Part shown: one piece after another, positions 1 to 11,002 of the stretch
Numbering within the stretch: the stretch's first letter is position 1
Layout: each line of letters begins with the position of its first letter
Source of the DNA: Lucifuga dentata
Lineage: Eukaryota > Chordata > Actinopteri > Ophidiiformes > Bythitidae
Direction of reading: 5' to 3'
DNA: 64,000 nucleotides
Assembly: GCA_014773175.1 (NCBI GenBank)
Contig: VXCM01003400.1
Span: 65,191 to 129,190 of the forward strand
Position numbers and translations under genes: made by a program
The notes under the pieces: model-generated
The model's input: the letters and a program-made list of their open reading frames with translations, nothing else
Database searches by the model: none
What the model was told of the DNA's origin: nothing

Positions 1-754
1 CTTTCTCTTTAAAAAGTCTGAAGTCTTCTTGGCACGGTGTTTAGGGCCACTGTCGAGCCCCGCCCCAGCCTTCTCAGTGAAGAAGCATCTTCTCTTCCAG
101 TATTTGACAATAACTGTCGGCATTCATGATTCCATCGATGAACTGCAGCTCTCCCAACCCATGACGAGCTCATGCAACCCCATACTATGACGCTCCCACC
201 TCCATGCTAACAGTGGACACCAAGCACTCTTCTTTCTTCTTCTTTCTTTGTACTCTCCTCCTGTATGCTGCCAAATCTCTACACACTGTCAAAGCCAAAC
301 AGGTTTATTTTGGTCTCATCTGACCAAAGTACAGAGTCCCAGAAGGTTAAGGCTTTGTCCTTGTGTAGCTCAGCAAACTTACATCTGGCTTCCTTGTGTC
401 GCTGTTTGAGTAATGGCTTTCGATAAGGTCACTGTCCATGAAGCTCTAACCTGGTCATTGTTGTCCTGATGGCTACAATGAACTGTGATGCAGCTTCAGC
501 TAGCTGGGAGGCATCATGCATTTGTCCTTCAGTGCTAGCTTAACAACATGGCTAACAGCTCTCTGTGACAGTCTCTGAGCTGCACCTACTCGCTGTTTGT
601 TGACCACTGTACCCGTGCTTTTAAACTTTTGGATAACCGCCTTCACCACAGTACTTTTACTTTTAGCAATGGTTTTGGATCCAACTTTACTTTTATGCAA
701 TTCAGTGATTGTTTTTTTCAAATCTTCTGAAAGTTCTTTCCCACGTGGAGCCAT
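1..754 (-). pseudogene. Tc1-like transposase remnant, cut by window edge
   Basis: The minus strand from 754 down to 500 reads as the N-terminus of a Tc1/mariner transposase: it starts MAPRGKELSEDLKK and continues through a helix-turn-helix paired-like DNA-binding region (84 codons). Below 500 the similarity goes on in shifting frames. Phrases typical of the Tc1 core, such as the segment around 'SDETK' near 310-330, are recognisable but broken by frameshifts and stops. The right end of the element lies just above 754 and the left end is outside the window. It cannot encode a working transposase. Family assignment rests on pattern recognition of the N-terminus and on co-linear core traces. Confidence 0.8.
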
Positions 755-998
755 TTTTACTATGTGGCTTCAGACTGTTACAAAATTCGTCTTGCACAAA
801 TGTTATACCACACTATTCAAGTTAAAGGTGACAGGTGATGTGGTGTTAAAACAGGCAGCGTATGCAGTAAAGGTGTTTCATCTACTGATGCATACTGCTT
901 TGTTTTGACTAGGGGTGTACTTACTTGTGAAACTACGTTATGTAGAATAGTAGTTAATAAAAATTCTGTTTGAAGTATTTTCCCAATTTCAGTTATTG

Positions 999-1649
999 TT
1001 AAAGGACCATACCACCATTTTGCATGTTTGAGCCTAATACATTCAATTTTCATACATGTAAGCTTACTAACAATCATTTCCCAAAGCTGGAACTGGAAGG
1101 GTGAGTTAAAAACATTTTTTTTTCCTACCTTCCAGACCACCATTGGTTTCAGTTCATTCTGGTATGCTATTAAAATCAACTTGTTGATCCATGAAACATT
1201 CTTGGGATAGGTAATCCATCATTGTGAACAACGTATGTATACAGGTTTTTTTCATAATGCTAGTATTTAAGAGCAATAAAAAGTGACTGAGTGAATGTAT
1301 GTCTCCACCGGGGAATATAGTCCCAAAAGCAGACCTGCGTTTATTGAAAAATTTANAGTGAATGTATGTCTCCACCGGGGAATATAGTCCCAAAAGCAGA
1401 CCTGCGTTTATTGAAAAATTTAAACAGCTGTGACTTCATAAGGCTGCGTAATTATTAGCAGGCAAAACATAGATTTTTACGGGGGGTGTATCGCTTGAAT
1501 ACCTGATTTTTTGAAAGATTAAGAGATTTTGCAAAGTATCAGGAAAGCTGAAATACAATTTATCCTTTGGGAAATGAATGTCAGTAACCTTATGTGTATT
1601 AAAATTGAATTAGGCTCAAACATGGAAAATGGGTGGTATTGTCCTTTAA
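999..1649. mobile_element. TTAA-flanked short inverted-repeat element, copy 1
   Basis: The element is bounded by TTAA at 999-1002 and 1646-1649. Its terminal inverted repeats are about 85 bp: the left arm begins AGGACCATACCACC and the right arm is its near-complete reverse complement. A second copy of the same family, also bounded by TTAA, lies at 27168-27737. TTAA target duplications suggest a Kolobok- or piggyBac-mobilised non-autonomous element; which one cannot be told from the sequence. The interior carries a 66-bp duplication around an N at 1356 that looks like an assembly error. Confidence 0.7.
1290..1422. repeat. 66-bp exact duplication around N gap
   Basis: Bases 1290-1355 are repeated exactly at 1357-1422 with a single N (1356) between. 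This is probably an unmerged contig overlap rather than real sequence. Confidence 0.9.
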
Positions 1650-2859
1650 TGTGCTACAATAAAGGCTCAACAGATCCAAATGGCTATTCAACCTAGACAC
1701 TGCCTACAGAAAGTAAAAACTCTAGTTTTCTTACTAATAGACAGGAGTGTACTTACTTCTGACTGATACTGTACCTGAAACATGGGCTTACATTTGCAAT
1801 AGAGTTGTGAAGTCTAAACTTAATAAAAACCAGTTTCTCAAGGTAGTTGGCACAGGCCTAGGCTAAAATGAGGATCTTCCCCTCATCTGTATTTGAAATA
1901 AAAGACAACATTATTTTACCATTATCATTTCATATAATCATGTACTGAATGTGGTACTATATACTGGACTTCTTCGTTTCAGTTTTCATCTCTCTCTTGG
2001 CATGAACTCTGACCTCTCCCTATCAACACTCACTTTTTACTATTCTGATCATGGGTTCAGTTCAGTCTGGCCTCAGTCTTTGTTCTTTTCTTTTCTTTCC
2101 TTTTCTTTTCTTTTTTTTTTTTACAGTGGAGATTTCCGTATAATGCACAAACCTCACATGTAAATACAGCATGTTTACTAAATTGGATTATGAGAGACAC
2201 AAACTTTTACTTTTTTCCATGAACATATCAGATTTGTTGCAAATGGGATTTTGCATAATGATTTGCAATATTATATATAATGTTAATGTGGTTAATTTTC
2301 TTACTTTAGATGTATAATATCTAGTATTCAGTACCTGGTGATAATCAACAGGTCGAAGAATGTGTGTTTGGTTTTGCCATCCAAGCTTTTAACAAAAAAA
2401 AAAAAAAAAAAAAAAATTGTGTGAAAATGCATTAAGCTTGAATTTTAAGTTTTACATATGAGTTGCAGTTGATTGCTTTTTCCTTGTCTGTGAGATTTTG
2501 ACATGTTCCAAACATTTTCCCAAGTCTCTCCTAAAAAAGCCATACTCACACATCATACTAATGTCAAGTAATAACAGCTTTGTGAGTCTGTGATTATTTC
2601 GACCTCACATACAGGATAGTAGCTATCGTCCCAGATTTTATGAATTATTTGAAGTCTGGTGGGTAATATTCCCAAATCGTCGTTGATTTTGAATCATGCA
2701 TTCCAAATTTTGAAGATGAGATCATATGAATAACAGTCCAAGTCAGTGTATCCTCACAATGTGGCCAGAAAAGGTTTTGAACTTTTCAAATCTGGGGACA
2801 CAAACTATAACAAGCTTTATAGTGTTTGTTACTAAACTCATATCACAGGCACACCTTTC
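1650..2859. other. Intergenic, no gene seen
   Basis: AT-rich sequence with a pyrimidine/poly-T tract near 2085-2124 and a poly-A run near 2393-2416. Several AATAAA-like words occur, but no coding pattern or repeat boundary could be recognised. Confidence 0.5.
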
Positions 2860-3016
2860 CTATATAAAAACTGAAAACTGTTTAGTGTACAGATCACTAT
2901 CAGGCAGTGCCTCCGCAGCTAAACCAGCAAACAACACCATGCTTTGGTGGATTTGAACGGCGCCTCCGGATGCGTATTTTTGTGTAATTTTCCACGAGCG
3001 TCAATGTGACATTTAC

Positions 3017-3195
3017 CGCGATTGATTATACATCTCTATGTGCCTGTTCGATCGATAAGCCCCAAAACACTCGTCGACACAATCGTAAAAGCTGTCAGTA
3101 TGCGACTTTGGCTCTAAATATAACCAGTTGTACCGGTTATCACGCACTTGGCACACATACGGTAAACGCGTCATGACAATTGCTGGCCATGTCAT
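3017..3195 (-). CDS. Candidate first coding exon of an unrecognised gene
   Basis: Reading leftward from an ATG at 3195, the minus strand is open for 59 codons plus two bases and then meets a consensus-like donor (GTAAAT, 3016-3011). The stretch is CpG-rich, lies in promoter-like DNA, and encodes a cysteine- and tyrosine-containing peptide starting MTWPAIVMTRL. I do not recognise the protein, and no following exon was found between 1 and 3000. It could be a chance frame in a CpG island; the composition and the well-placed donor are the only support. Confidence 0.25.
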
Positions 3196-3644
3196 TTACA
3201 TTTAACCATCATTCACTGTATTGTAAAATTAGAGTTTCCGTACCTTCCCATCTGACGTTCAGCGGGTCAAGGTGCACACTGTACGCGCAGTAAAGCACTG
3301 CGTATTGTTATCAGAGCTGTTTGGACTAAAGCATTGAATGCTCTTGAGGAAGACAACGTCCGCGCAGGCTAATTTCTATTGATAGCAACATCCACCAACA
3401 ACGACAAGGCGGGGCTTCTAGAAAACAACCAATAGAAATCGAAATCGAAAAGTAAATCTACGCATGCGCAAAAATTGGCACGCGTAGTAAAGAAGGGTGA
3501 ATTTTACTAAAAGACGAGTTTAGACGACTTGGTGCGTTATAATAACAATAAACACTTACGACTACTTTGTAATTTGGGATTTATACTTGAGAGAAAGTAC
3601 TGCTGTGAGTACAGAAACATTAGTTTAAACCTGAGACCCTCCTG

Positions 3645-3669
3645 ATGGAGTCTGCAAACAATGACGGAA
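3645..3669 (+). CDS. Candidate tiny first exon or upstream ORF
   Basis: An ATG at 3645 opens eight codons (MESANNDG) plus one base and runs into GTAAGA, a near-perfect 5' splice site. If unspliced, the frame ends after 18 codons at 3701. It may be a 5' exon linked to izumo1. Joining it to acceptors near 4959 or 4965 does not keep the izumo1 frame, so it would then act as an upstream ORF in the 5' leader. It may also belong to another transcript. Confidence 0.2.
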
Positions 3670-3701
3670 GTAAGAGCGAAGACGGAAATAGGAGCGAGTG
3701 A

Positions 3702-4971
3702 ACACTCTTGCTTTGACGTTGGGTTTCCGTGATATGTCCGTCACACGTAACCGTTGTGTTTACGGGAATGTTAAAGTGCTACAAAAGTTATCAAAACTAA
3801 AAATATATACTGTATGTATGAGGGAACGAATATGGGCTCGTTTCTTTAGAACACAGCTTATATTCGAGTTCATTTCCTGTCAGCTACTGTCATTGCAAGT
3901 CAAGATTTTTTTTGTTAAACTGCAAAACGTAAAAATATTGATTTTATATTGATAGTAATTAGCTATTAGCTAATTAATAATAGGGGTAGTAAATAAACAG
4001 TAGCTAACGTTATCTGCTGAACTGACGCCGAGCGTGACAACAATATCACATTAATCAAACGAAAACTTAAAAATATCATTATTTTAATATGTATTGTATT
4101 TATGTATAAATTTAAAACGGAGTGTGAATACTTGTAAATCAGTTAAATTTTTCATTTTAAACTCTCTTATCTTTGACTCCTGAACGATAAGGTTTCTGAC
4201 ATGCTTTCTAGCACTAGGTGGCAGTAGCAAGCTACATAGCATAGTCACTTTTAAAGCTGGATAATAAAACAGACAGGTGCTAGATTATTTTTCTGGTTCC
4301 TATTAATTTTGGTCAGAAAAGAACTATGCAAATAATATTTTTCTTGTTTTACTTCTGAGACAAGTATATTGCTAACTAAAAATACCACTATTATTACTAT
4401 GACTACTAATGGTAGTCATAGTAATAATAATAATGGCATGATAAAATTTATGTGTAAACTAATGTGTAAACATTTTTTCTAAACTGTTTTCAAGTACTTT
4501 ACAACAGAACAATTTAAAGAAGACAGCAATAGAAGTGATCAATGCTATCCATTACACAATTACTGTAAAGAATTAAAGCAAACAGTAGTTCAAATTAATA
4601 GTTAATGAGAGATCTACTTAAAATCAGGGCATGCCCTCCTATAAAAATATGCAGGTTTACATTTTAGAAGTTAGTTGTAGCAGTAGTAGTAGCAATAACA
4701 GTTAAAGTCAGCAATAGAGGTTATAGTAGCATAGTAGTATAGTAGTAATAACTTAATACTAACTACATTAAAAGTAGGCACTAACTTAGGATAGTAACAG
4801 TAGCAGTAGCAGTGGTGGAAATAACAATAGCAATAATAATAGAAACAATACTTAGTAGTATCAATAATATTATACAGTTAAATTTCAGAACACACACATT
4901 ACATGAACCATCCTTGGATGAATCAAAGTGACTCATCCTGATGTTTTTGGATTTGTCAGTTGCAGAGGGAA
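3702..4971. other. AT-rich spacer upstream of izumo1
   Basis: No coding pattern. It holds a perfect 18-bp-arm hairpin at 4389-4429 and an irregular GTA/ATA trinucleotide-rich tract at about 4678-4860. A pyrimidine-rich stretch ending in CAG at 4959 could be the acceptor of a 5' UTR intron just before the izumo1 start codon. Confidence 0.5.
4389..4429. repeat. Perfect hairpin, 18-bp arms, 5-base loop
   Basis: Bases 4389-4406 and 4412-4429 are exact reverse complements, separated by TAATG. The sequence is AT-rich and may be a cruciform-prone site. Nothing nearby suggests a transcript using it. Confidence 0.85.
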
Positions 4972-7900
4972 ATGAGGCCCATGCTGCTGATGCTGGCGTT
5001 CCTGCTCTGCTGCCTTCCTGCACTGAACGCCTGTCTGCAGTGTGATCGCGACATCAGAAACCTACACGAGGATTTCATCCTGTCTTCTCCCTGTGTGGAG
5101 AACCAGATTCAAATGCAGCAGATACGTGACCAGACCTATGTTTCCTACAGACAAACTAGTCAGAAACGAAAGGGAGTCATTGGTGAGAACAAGATGTGGT
5201 TCAGTGTGAAAGCGTACTGATGATATTGCATTAGGACCAAAGGACTAACAAAAAGCAATTAGATCAACTGTTTCAGCTAAATCAAACTTTTATCTCTCAA
5301 CTCTTCTCTTGATGTTTCTTTATAAAATATTTTTAGGATACTATGGTTGCTCTTCTTGTTAAAGAATATACCACTCTGGCTCTCACTTAACTCTGGTTCA
5401 GAGCATCACCTAAATATCTATATAATGTAAAATATGGATGTCACTAAAGGATGAATGTTTGTCTCACATTGTCAGATTCCGTCACTCTGTACAGAACCAG
5501 TACTGAATACCAGAATGAATTTAATCGCTTCATGACAAACCTACAACCTGGTAAGAGAGGGAATTTGGAACACTGTAACAGCAGCAAACTCAATAACAGC
5601 AAAACCCTATAAATAAAGCTAATTAAGACTTAAAATAATTGCTTCTTTGTAACATCAACAAACATAATTCCATTCCAACATAAACTAATGTAGTCACACT
5701 AAACTCTGTGTTCCATGTTACTGTTATACTGTATCTCTGCATTTTAAGGATGTATGGCACTTTTCATCATGGCAAAGAGCAGGAATATCTTAGAGAAACA
5801 CTTGGATGTTTTCATCAGAGAAGGTGAAGATGAAGGCACAAATAACAGTAAAGTTATTCTTTATGTACCATATGCTAAGCATGGCACATTAATATGAAAT
5901 AATTTATTTTGTCTGTCATTTAGGATTGTGCCCTAACAAGTGTGGTAAGTCTGCTGTGTCTGATCCTTCCCTCTATATTGCTGTAAATCCTTGCTGTAGC
6001 AGAATGTACAAATATATAGCACATGATTACGGGACACGTGTATGTGCATGTGTGTATTTTTGTATGTGTGGGATTTTTCTCAGGGCTGCTGAATCAGAGA
6101 GTAATGGACTGCTTCACTTGTCGGTTCAAAACATACAAATGCTCCTCTCCATCTCACCAGCAGGACTGTGGTGGTAACCTTTCTCTGTGTGTGTGTGTGT
6201 GTGTGTGTGTGCGCGTGTGTGTGTTTGTGGATGTTGTTGCTGAGTGGATGAGTGAATGAGAGGGAGATGTACCTATGTGAGGTGAATGTACTGTTCTTCA
6301 GAGTACATCTGTGCATCCAGTCACGAGTGTGTAAATGTGTGTTCTCACTGATGCCATGTGCAGAGCTCATGAAAAAGATTATTCAAGTAATCCTGATGCA
6401 AATGAATGAAACGCCCACCTCCCTCGCTCTTTCTGCAGAACACACACTGCAGGCTGAGGAGGGAGGTCAGGCAGTGTTGGACTGTTTCCTTCCATGGCAC
6501 CGTCTCGTGTTAGGAAAACCAGAGTACCACTACTCTTGGGCCCCTGGTGTGTCTGGAACTGAAAAGGTCTCTGTTATTACTGGCTCGTTGTCATCAGACA
6601 ACCCCGAGCATCAGAATGAAGTTTATTTGCCATATTCTCACTTACAAGGAATGTGTCTTGGTTGACATCAAGTCTCAGTACATATTCAACACACATACTG
6701 TATAAACAACTAGTAAAGATAATACAAAAATGAAAAGCAGCATTGGTTAAAATAAAGATAAAATTTAAAAAACAGAATAAATAGAGTTAAAATAGAAAAA
6801 ATTAAAAAAAATCAAATCTGTATTAGGAAGGAAGAAATCTGGATTAGGAAGTGCGTACATATAAAAGATATTTCATGATATAGCCAGTGGGCCATTAGGG
6901 TGACATAAATGGATAATTTGACTACAGACTCATAAGTAGAAACTCTTACTCTTTAAACACGTGAAAAACTTCCTCATTAAAGTGAATCATTTTTGACAGA
7001 GTTTACTTAATGGTTTATTTACTAATCAACTGATTCTTCTGTGCAGCTGAGTGAGAGTGACTTCAGAAGCCTGGTGGTGACTGAAGACTCATCTGTGGTC
7101 TTGAATCAGCTGCATGTGGATGAAACAGGGACATATCGTTGTTTGCTGCAGAACCAAAAGGGAGTCATTTTCTCCAAAGTCACTTTCCTACTCACAGGTA
7201 GAGCACAGCATTCATCCTGTCATCAGAACTGTCATTGTTAATTCAACTGTAAAATTGCAAAAGACAACACTACACTAGTGTTGATAATCAACCATAAAAA
7301 ACTTGGAACAGTAGTCTTATTGTATGGGTGGACAATGACTCAAATCACTTTTTTTTTTTTTTNCTTTTTTTTTTTTTGTCAATTCCAAATAATTGTCACT
7401 GAAAACAATAATTACTTGAAAACTTTCTGTGAAAGTTTTAGCTGAGGCATAACTCCACATCTTGGTAATCCAGTGTAGTTCTTAATCCTATGGGGTCTGA
7501 GGTCTAATGGGGATTTTGCTACATCTACCTTGAATTTAGTCTTTGTTTACCTCTTAGAAACTTTTCTAACCAAATACATGGTTAATTTTGATTACTGATT
7601 ACTGAGATTTCTGACATATCAGGAAACTCTGTAGGTCAACAGCTTTTTAATTTCTATTTCAAATAACACACAAACACACACACACACATATACACAAATA
7701 CACTAGTGTCCAAAAGTCTGTGCGCACATTGAAAATCCATGTTTTCCATGTAAATCTGGAAATAATCAGAAAGTCTGACATCACAAGAAGCTCTTTGGAA
7801 CATTGTCATATCATGCTGGGATAACTTGGGTCATCAGGTTTTGCACAAACTTGTGGAGTCCATGCCAGCTCGATGCATGCTGTCATCAAAGCAAAAGGGG

Positions 7901-9419
7901 GGCATACCAAATACTAAGATATTCTGAAATTCATGTACATTTTTCAAAGANAAGCAAAAGGGGGGCATACCAAATACTAAGATATTCTGAAATTCATGTA
8001 CATTTTTCAAAGATTCAGCTTTTCAAACAAATTGTTAAGATGATATTATCATTTATAATAGAAAAATGTTGTATTAAATTCATAAAGATTGCAAAATAGA
8101 AGCATTTTCACAGATGACAGACTTTTGGACCCCACTGTGGATATAAATTTATATATATATATATTTACTGTATACATAATAAAGACTTAAACAGTGTGTT
8201 TCTAATTGGTCTACAGCCTTAAGAATAGCATTGATTATTTGAGCTTTGGGTAGATTTTATTGGCTTATTCCTATGCCTTATAAGATATTAAATATCAGAA
8301 AAGGCTGGTTTTGACAAATAGGTGAGATCCCAGTCAGTGAAGACGGGGCTTTCAGAACCATAGGAGCATCAAAAAAAAAAAATCTAGCAGGTCTTAACTA
8401 AAATTANGACGGGGCTTTCAGAACCATAGGAGCATCAAAAAAAAAAAATCTAGCAGGTCTTAACTAAAATTAAAAATGGTTAATTTTCATAGAAATTAAT
8501 TAATAAGAAACAATCCCAACAAGAGGCTAAATTAAATCACCTATTAAAAGAGGCCTCATTCTTCAAATTCCAGCTGTAGTTTAAATAAAAGTAACATAAT
8601 TTTTTTTTTCTTTTTCTTTTTTTTTATTTTTAACTATGAGAACAAACTCTTTACGCATGGAAGACCATCATCTACCTTGTGTCTGTTTAGAAATCAGTGA
8701 CATGAAAGCATGTGAAAAACCCTGTTTTTGGATACAGATTTAATTAAAGACAAACTCTAGAAAAATCAAACTCTTCTAACCAACAATTTGTCTCACTCTC
8801 ATTTTCTTCTTCCTTTCTCACAGTCACTCCTTTGCCAACCCAAACTGGGAAAACTCTCACTCTGCCCATCCTGCCTGATGCAGACTACTCAGCTGACAAC
8901 CTGCTGGTGCCAGTCCTCATTGCTGTGGTTACTGCTTTGGGCCTGGTGGCGAGTGTAGGCTTCACAGTTGTCTTGGGGTAAGAGACAGACAGTGGGTGGG
9001 GGAAAAAGAGTGACAGCATGGGTGGCAGAGCTAGGGGAAGAGAGTTCAGAAGAAGGGTGGCGATGAAAGAGGTGATACAGAGCATGAAAACCTGAGAAAT
9101 GACGCAAGAAGCAGGACGTTATCGTGTAATCATATCATTGGAGGATTGTTTAAATAAGGGTTTACAATTGAATTAGCTAAGCTGTTTAATATGTAAACAC
9201 TGTCAATCTCAGGAACTTTAGTACAAATATCAACAATAAATTTTGCTTTATTAGATTTACAAAACACAAACTCACATACTAGGCAAGATAATTTATTTGT
9301 TTATTTATGACATTCAGAATCACTGTTTTTATCTTTATTGTAGTCTGACAATGAATCAACGGATGCAGAGCCATGGCAGATGGGAGAAGAAGGAAAGACT
9401 CACACAGTATACATTGTGA
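4972..9419 (+). CDS. izumo1: Izumo sperm-egg fusion protein 1 (nine exons)
   Basis: Exons: 4972-5182, 5476-5550, 5749-5823, 5924-5944, 6084-6173, 6439-6566, 7047-7197, 8824-8977 and 9344-9419, giving 326 aa. Most introns are phase 1; the exon 6 donor (AAG|GTCTCT) is weak. The product is a type I membrane protein of the sperm surface that binds the egg receptor. It shows a signal peptide (about 1-20), an Izumo-type helical domain opening with CLQC (21-24), the CPNKC hinge (123-127, on a 21-nt exon), CFTC (137-140), and C147 and C156. An Ig-like domain follows (C173, W191, C232 in a DETGTYRC motif), then a transmembrane helix (about 278-301) and a short basic tail. Human IZUMO1 has 350 aa with the same order, including CPNKC. 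The first in-frame ATG (M at 4972) gives the best signal peptide. Expression should be testis-specific, but no motif here proves it. AATAAA at 9490 and 9515 may serve for polyadenylation. Confidence 0.87.
6185..6224. repeat. (TG)n microsatellite in izumo1 intron 5
   Basis: TG dinucleotide tract interrupted by GCGC, starting 12 bases after the exon 5 donor. Confidence 0.95.
7701..8139 (+). mobile_element. Tc1 deletion derivative in izumo1 intron 7
   Basis: The ends carry inverted copies of a Tc1-type terminal motif containing GTCCAAAAGTCTG (near 7707 on the plus strand, near 8119-8134 on the minus strand). Between 7850 and 7915 the plus strand still reads as a transposase C-terminus: HKLVESMPAR, then after a small frameshift AVIKAKGGHTKY and a stop. 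The DNA-binding and catalytic parts are gone, so the element is non-autonomous. It also holds an assembly-type duplication around an N at 7951. Confidence 0.7.
7889..8013. repeat. 62-bp exact duplication around N gap
   Basis: Bases 7889-7950 recur exactly at 7952-8013 with N at 7951. Likely assembly artefact within the Tc1 derivative. Confidence 0.9.
8342..8472. repeat. 65-bp exact duplication around N gap
   Basis: Bases 8342-8406 recur exactly at 8408-8472 with N at 8407, in izumo1 intron 7. Likely assembly artefact. Confidence 0.9.
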
Positions 9420-10329
9420 CGAAGGTGCAAATACACTCTTCAAGGATAAGAAATTTAGGCTCTCCTTTGATAATTTCTCCTAGTCTAAAAATAAAAGAAA
9501 GTGTTAAAAAATTAAATAAAGTGAGAATACAAATACTGGCATTAAAACAGCATAGAATTGCCTGTTTACTTTGTTATCAACCAAATTCTTGTTTTAATAC
9601 AATACAGAGAAAGCTGGTAGTGTTTTAAGACTAAAGCACATACAGTAACACATACACACCTACACAAACACATTAAAAATCCCCAGAAAACACACAACTT
9701 TCCATAACATCAGGTACTAGGTCACCAACACACATCACTGCTCTGATCTCAGTGGCAACATGTTTCCTCTGAATGGAGAGATGGTGGCGTCACGTGGAAG
9801 TGAATGAGAGATAACGGGGATGAGCTAAATCTCCCGGATTACAGTGTTTTTCAAAGATTAATAGCCCCAGACATCCAATTAATCCTGGGTAATCCCCTGT
9901 GAGAGTATTGGTGTATATTGGAGGAGTAAAAGCAGCACCTATTTTTATTAGGGGGTTTCACAGTCATTCAGAGAGAAAGACAAATGACAGTTTTGATGTT
10001 ATGATAATGGTCTTATTGTAAAGTCAGGTTTTGTAATAGTAGGATCAAACTCTTATTCTTTGCTTCATTAATTTCTTTCTCTCTGTGTTCTCTACATTTT
10101 GATGCCTTCTTCAACAAATATTAACTTCCAACAACAAGGTCAGCCTCCCAACACCTTCTTTTTTTTACACATTACCAAATCTATGACTCTGGTGTAATTA
10201 TCATCAATCATGTGATCTAATCTGTGATGTATTATTTGTACTGTAGCTGTTCATTGTTGGCGTTTTCATATTGTATGTATTGCCAACATGTATAGTATGT
10301 CTCAAATTTCCTGTTCCTGAGAAATAAAA

Positions 10330-10330
<1 letters not shown>

Positions 10331-10360
<30 letters not shown>
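10331..10360. repeat. (CAT)n microsatellite
   Basis: About ten uninterrupted CAT units directly after an AATAAA word. Confidence 0.95.
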
Positions 10361-10962
10361 TTCACCACACCCATGTCAGAGCTGAAACATGTATTCTTAC
10401 TAGGAAAGTTCATTGACAACTATTTCCTAATACAGGAAAGACAACAAAGACAACATTAAAAATGAAAACGAAAGCTTGTGATTGACTGAAGTAAGTCATT
10501 CTGGTCACTGCTTCAGGATTTTCAGTGTAATTGACAACAAAAGTTTAGAATTTGGGAATTTATTTGAGGTGAGGGATAATCAATTTTGGCTTTGAGCTAT
10601 GATGAATGTGACAAGGGTTACAATGATATGAAGATGTGGATGGGTGGGAGGAGGGGTGGGTGGGTGAGTGTGTGAAGGCTGATGAATGAATGGTGACAGG
10701 AGATACTGTCTGGGTGCGTGTGTGTGTGTGTGTGGTGTGCTGCTTCCTGTCAGGTTGACATGGGGCGAATATGAAAAAATTTAAGACACACAATTACGTC
10801 ATGACCTTCCATCTCCCTAATGAGCTCAGAGTTATGTACCTGTGTGTATTTGTGTGTGCCTGCGTGTGCATATGTGTGTATTTGTAGTGGTCTAAGAGCA
10901 GGTGAGCAGGTTGAGGCTACAGTAAATGCATGTTCAGCAGCTCTACTGACAGCCATGATGAA

Positions 10963-10963
<1 letters not shown>

Positions 10964-11000
<37 letters not shown>
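10964..11000. repeat. (GT)n microsatellite
   Basis: About 18 GT units, uninterrupted. Confidence 0.95.

Positions 11001-11002
<2 letters not shown>

Larger units (their letters stand above)
2860..3760. promoter_or_regulatory. CpG-rich promoter-like segment, possibly bidirectional
   Basis: CpG density is clearly higher than in the flanking AT-rich DNA. Visible motifs include a TATA-like TATATAAAA near 2860, a GC box GGCGGGGC near 3408-3415, CCAAT near 3430 and an NRF1-like CGCATGCGCA near 3461-3470. Open frames with good 5' splice sites point outward on both sides (minus strand 3195 down to 3017, plus strand 3645 to 3669). The plus side could serve izumo1, whose coding start is 1.2 kb downstream, and the minus side an unknown gene outside the window. 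Motifs are by eye; no start site is proven. Confidence 0.5.

Noticed and set aside
817..1393. Minus-strand frames of 120 and 79 codons
   Set aside because: They run across the inverted termini and the N-gap duplication of a short element and change meaning at its borders.
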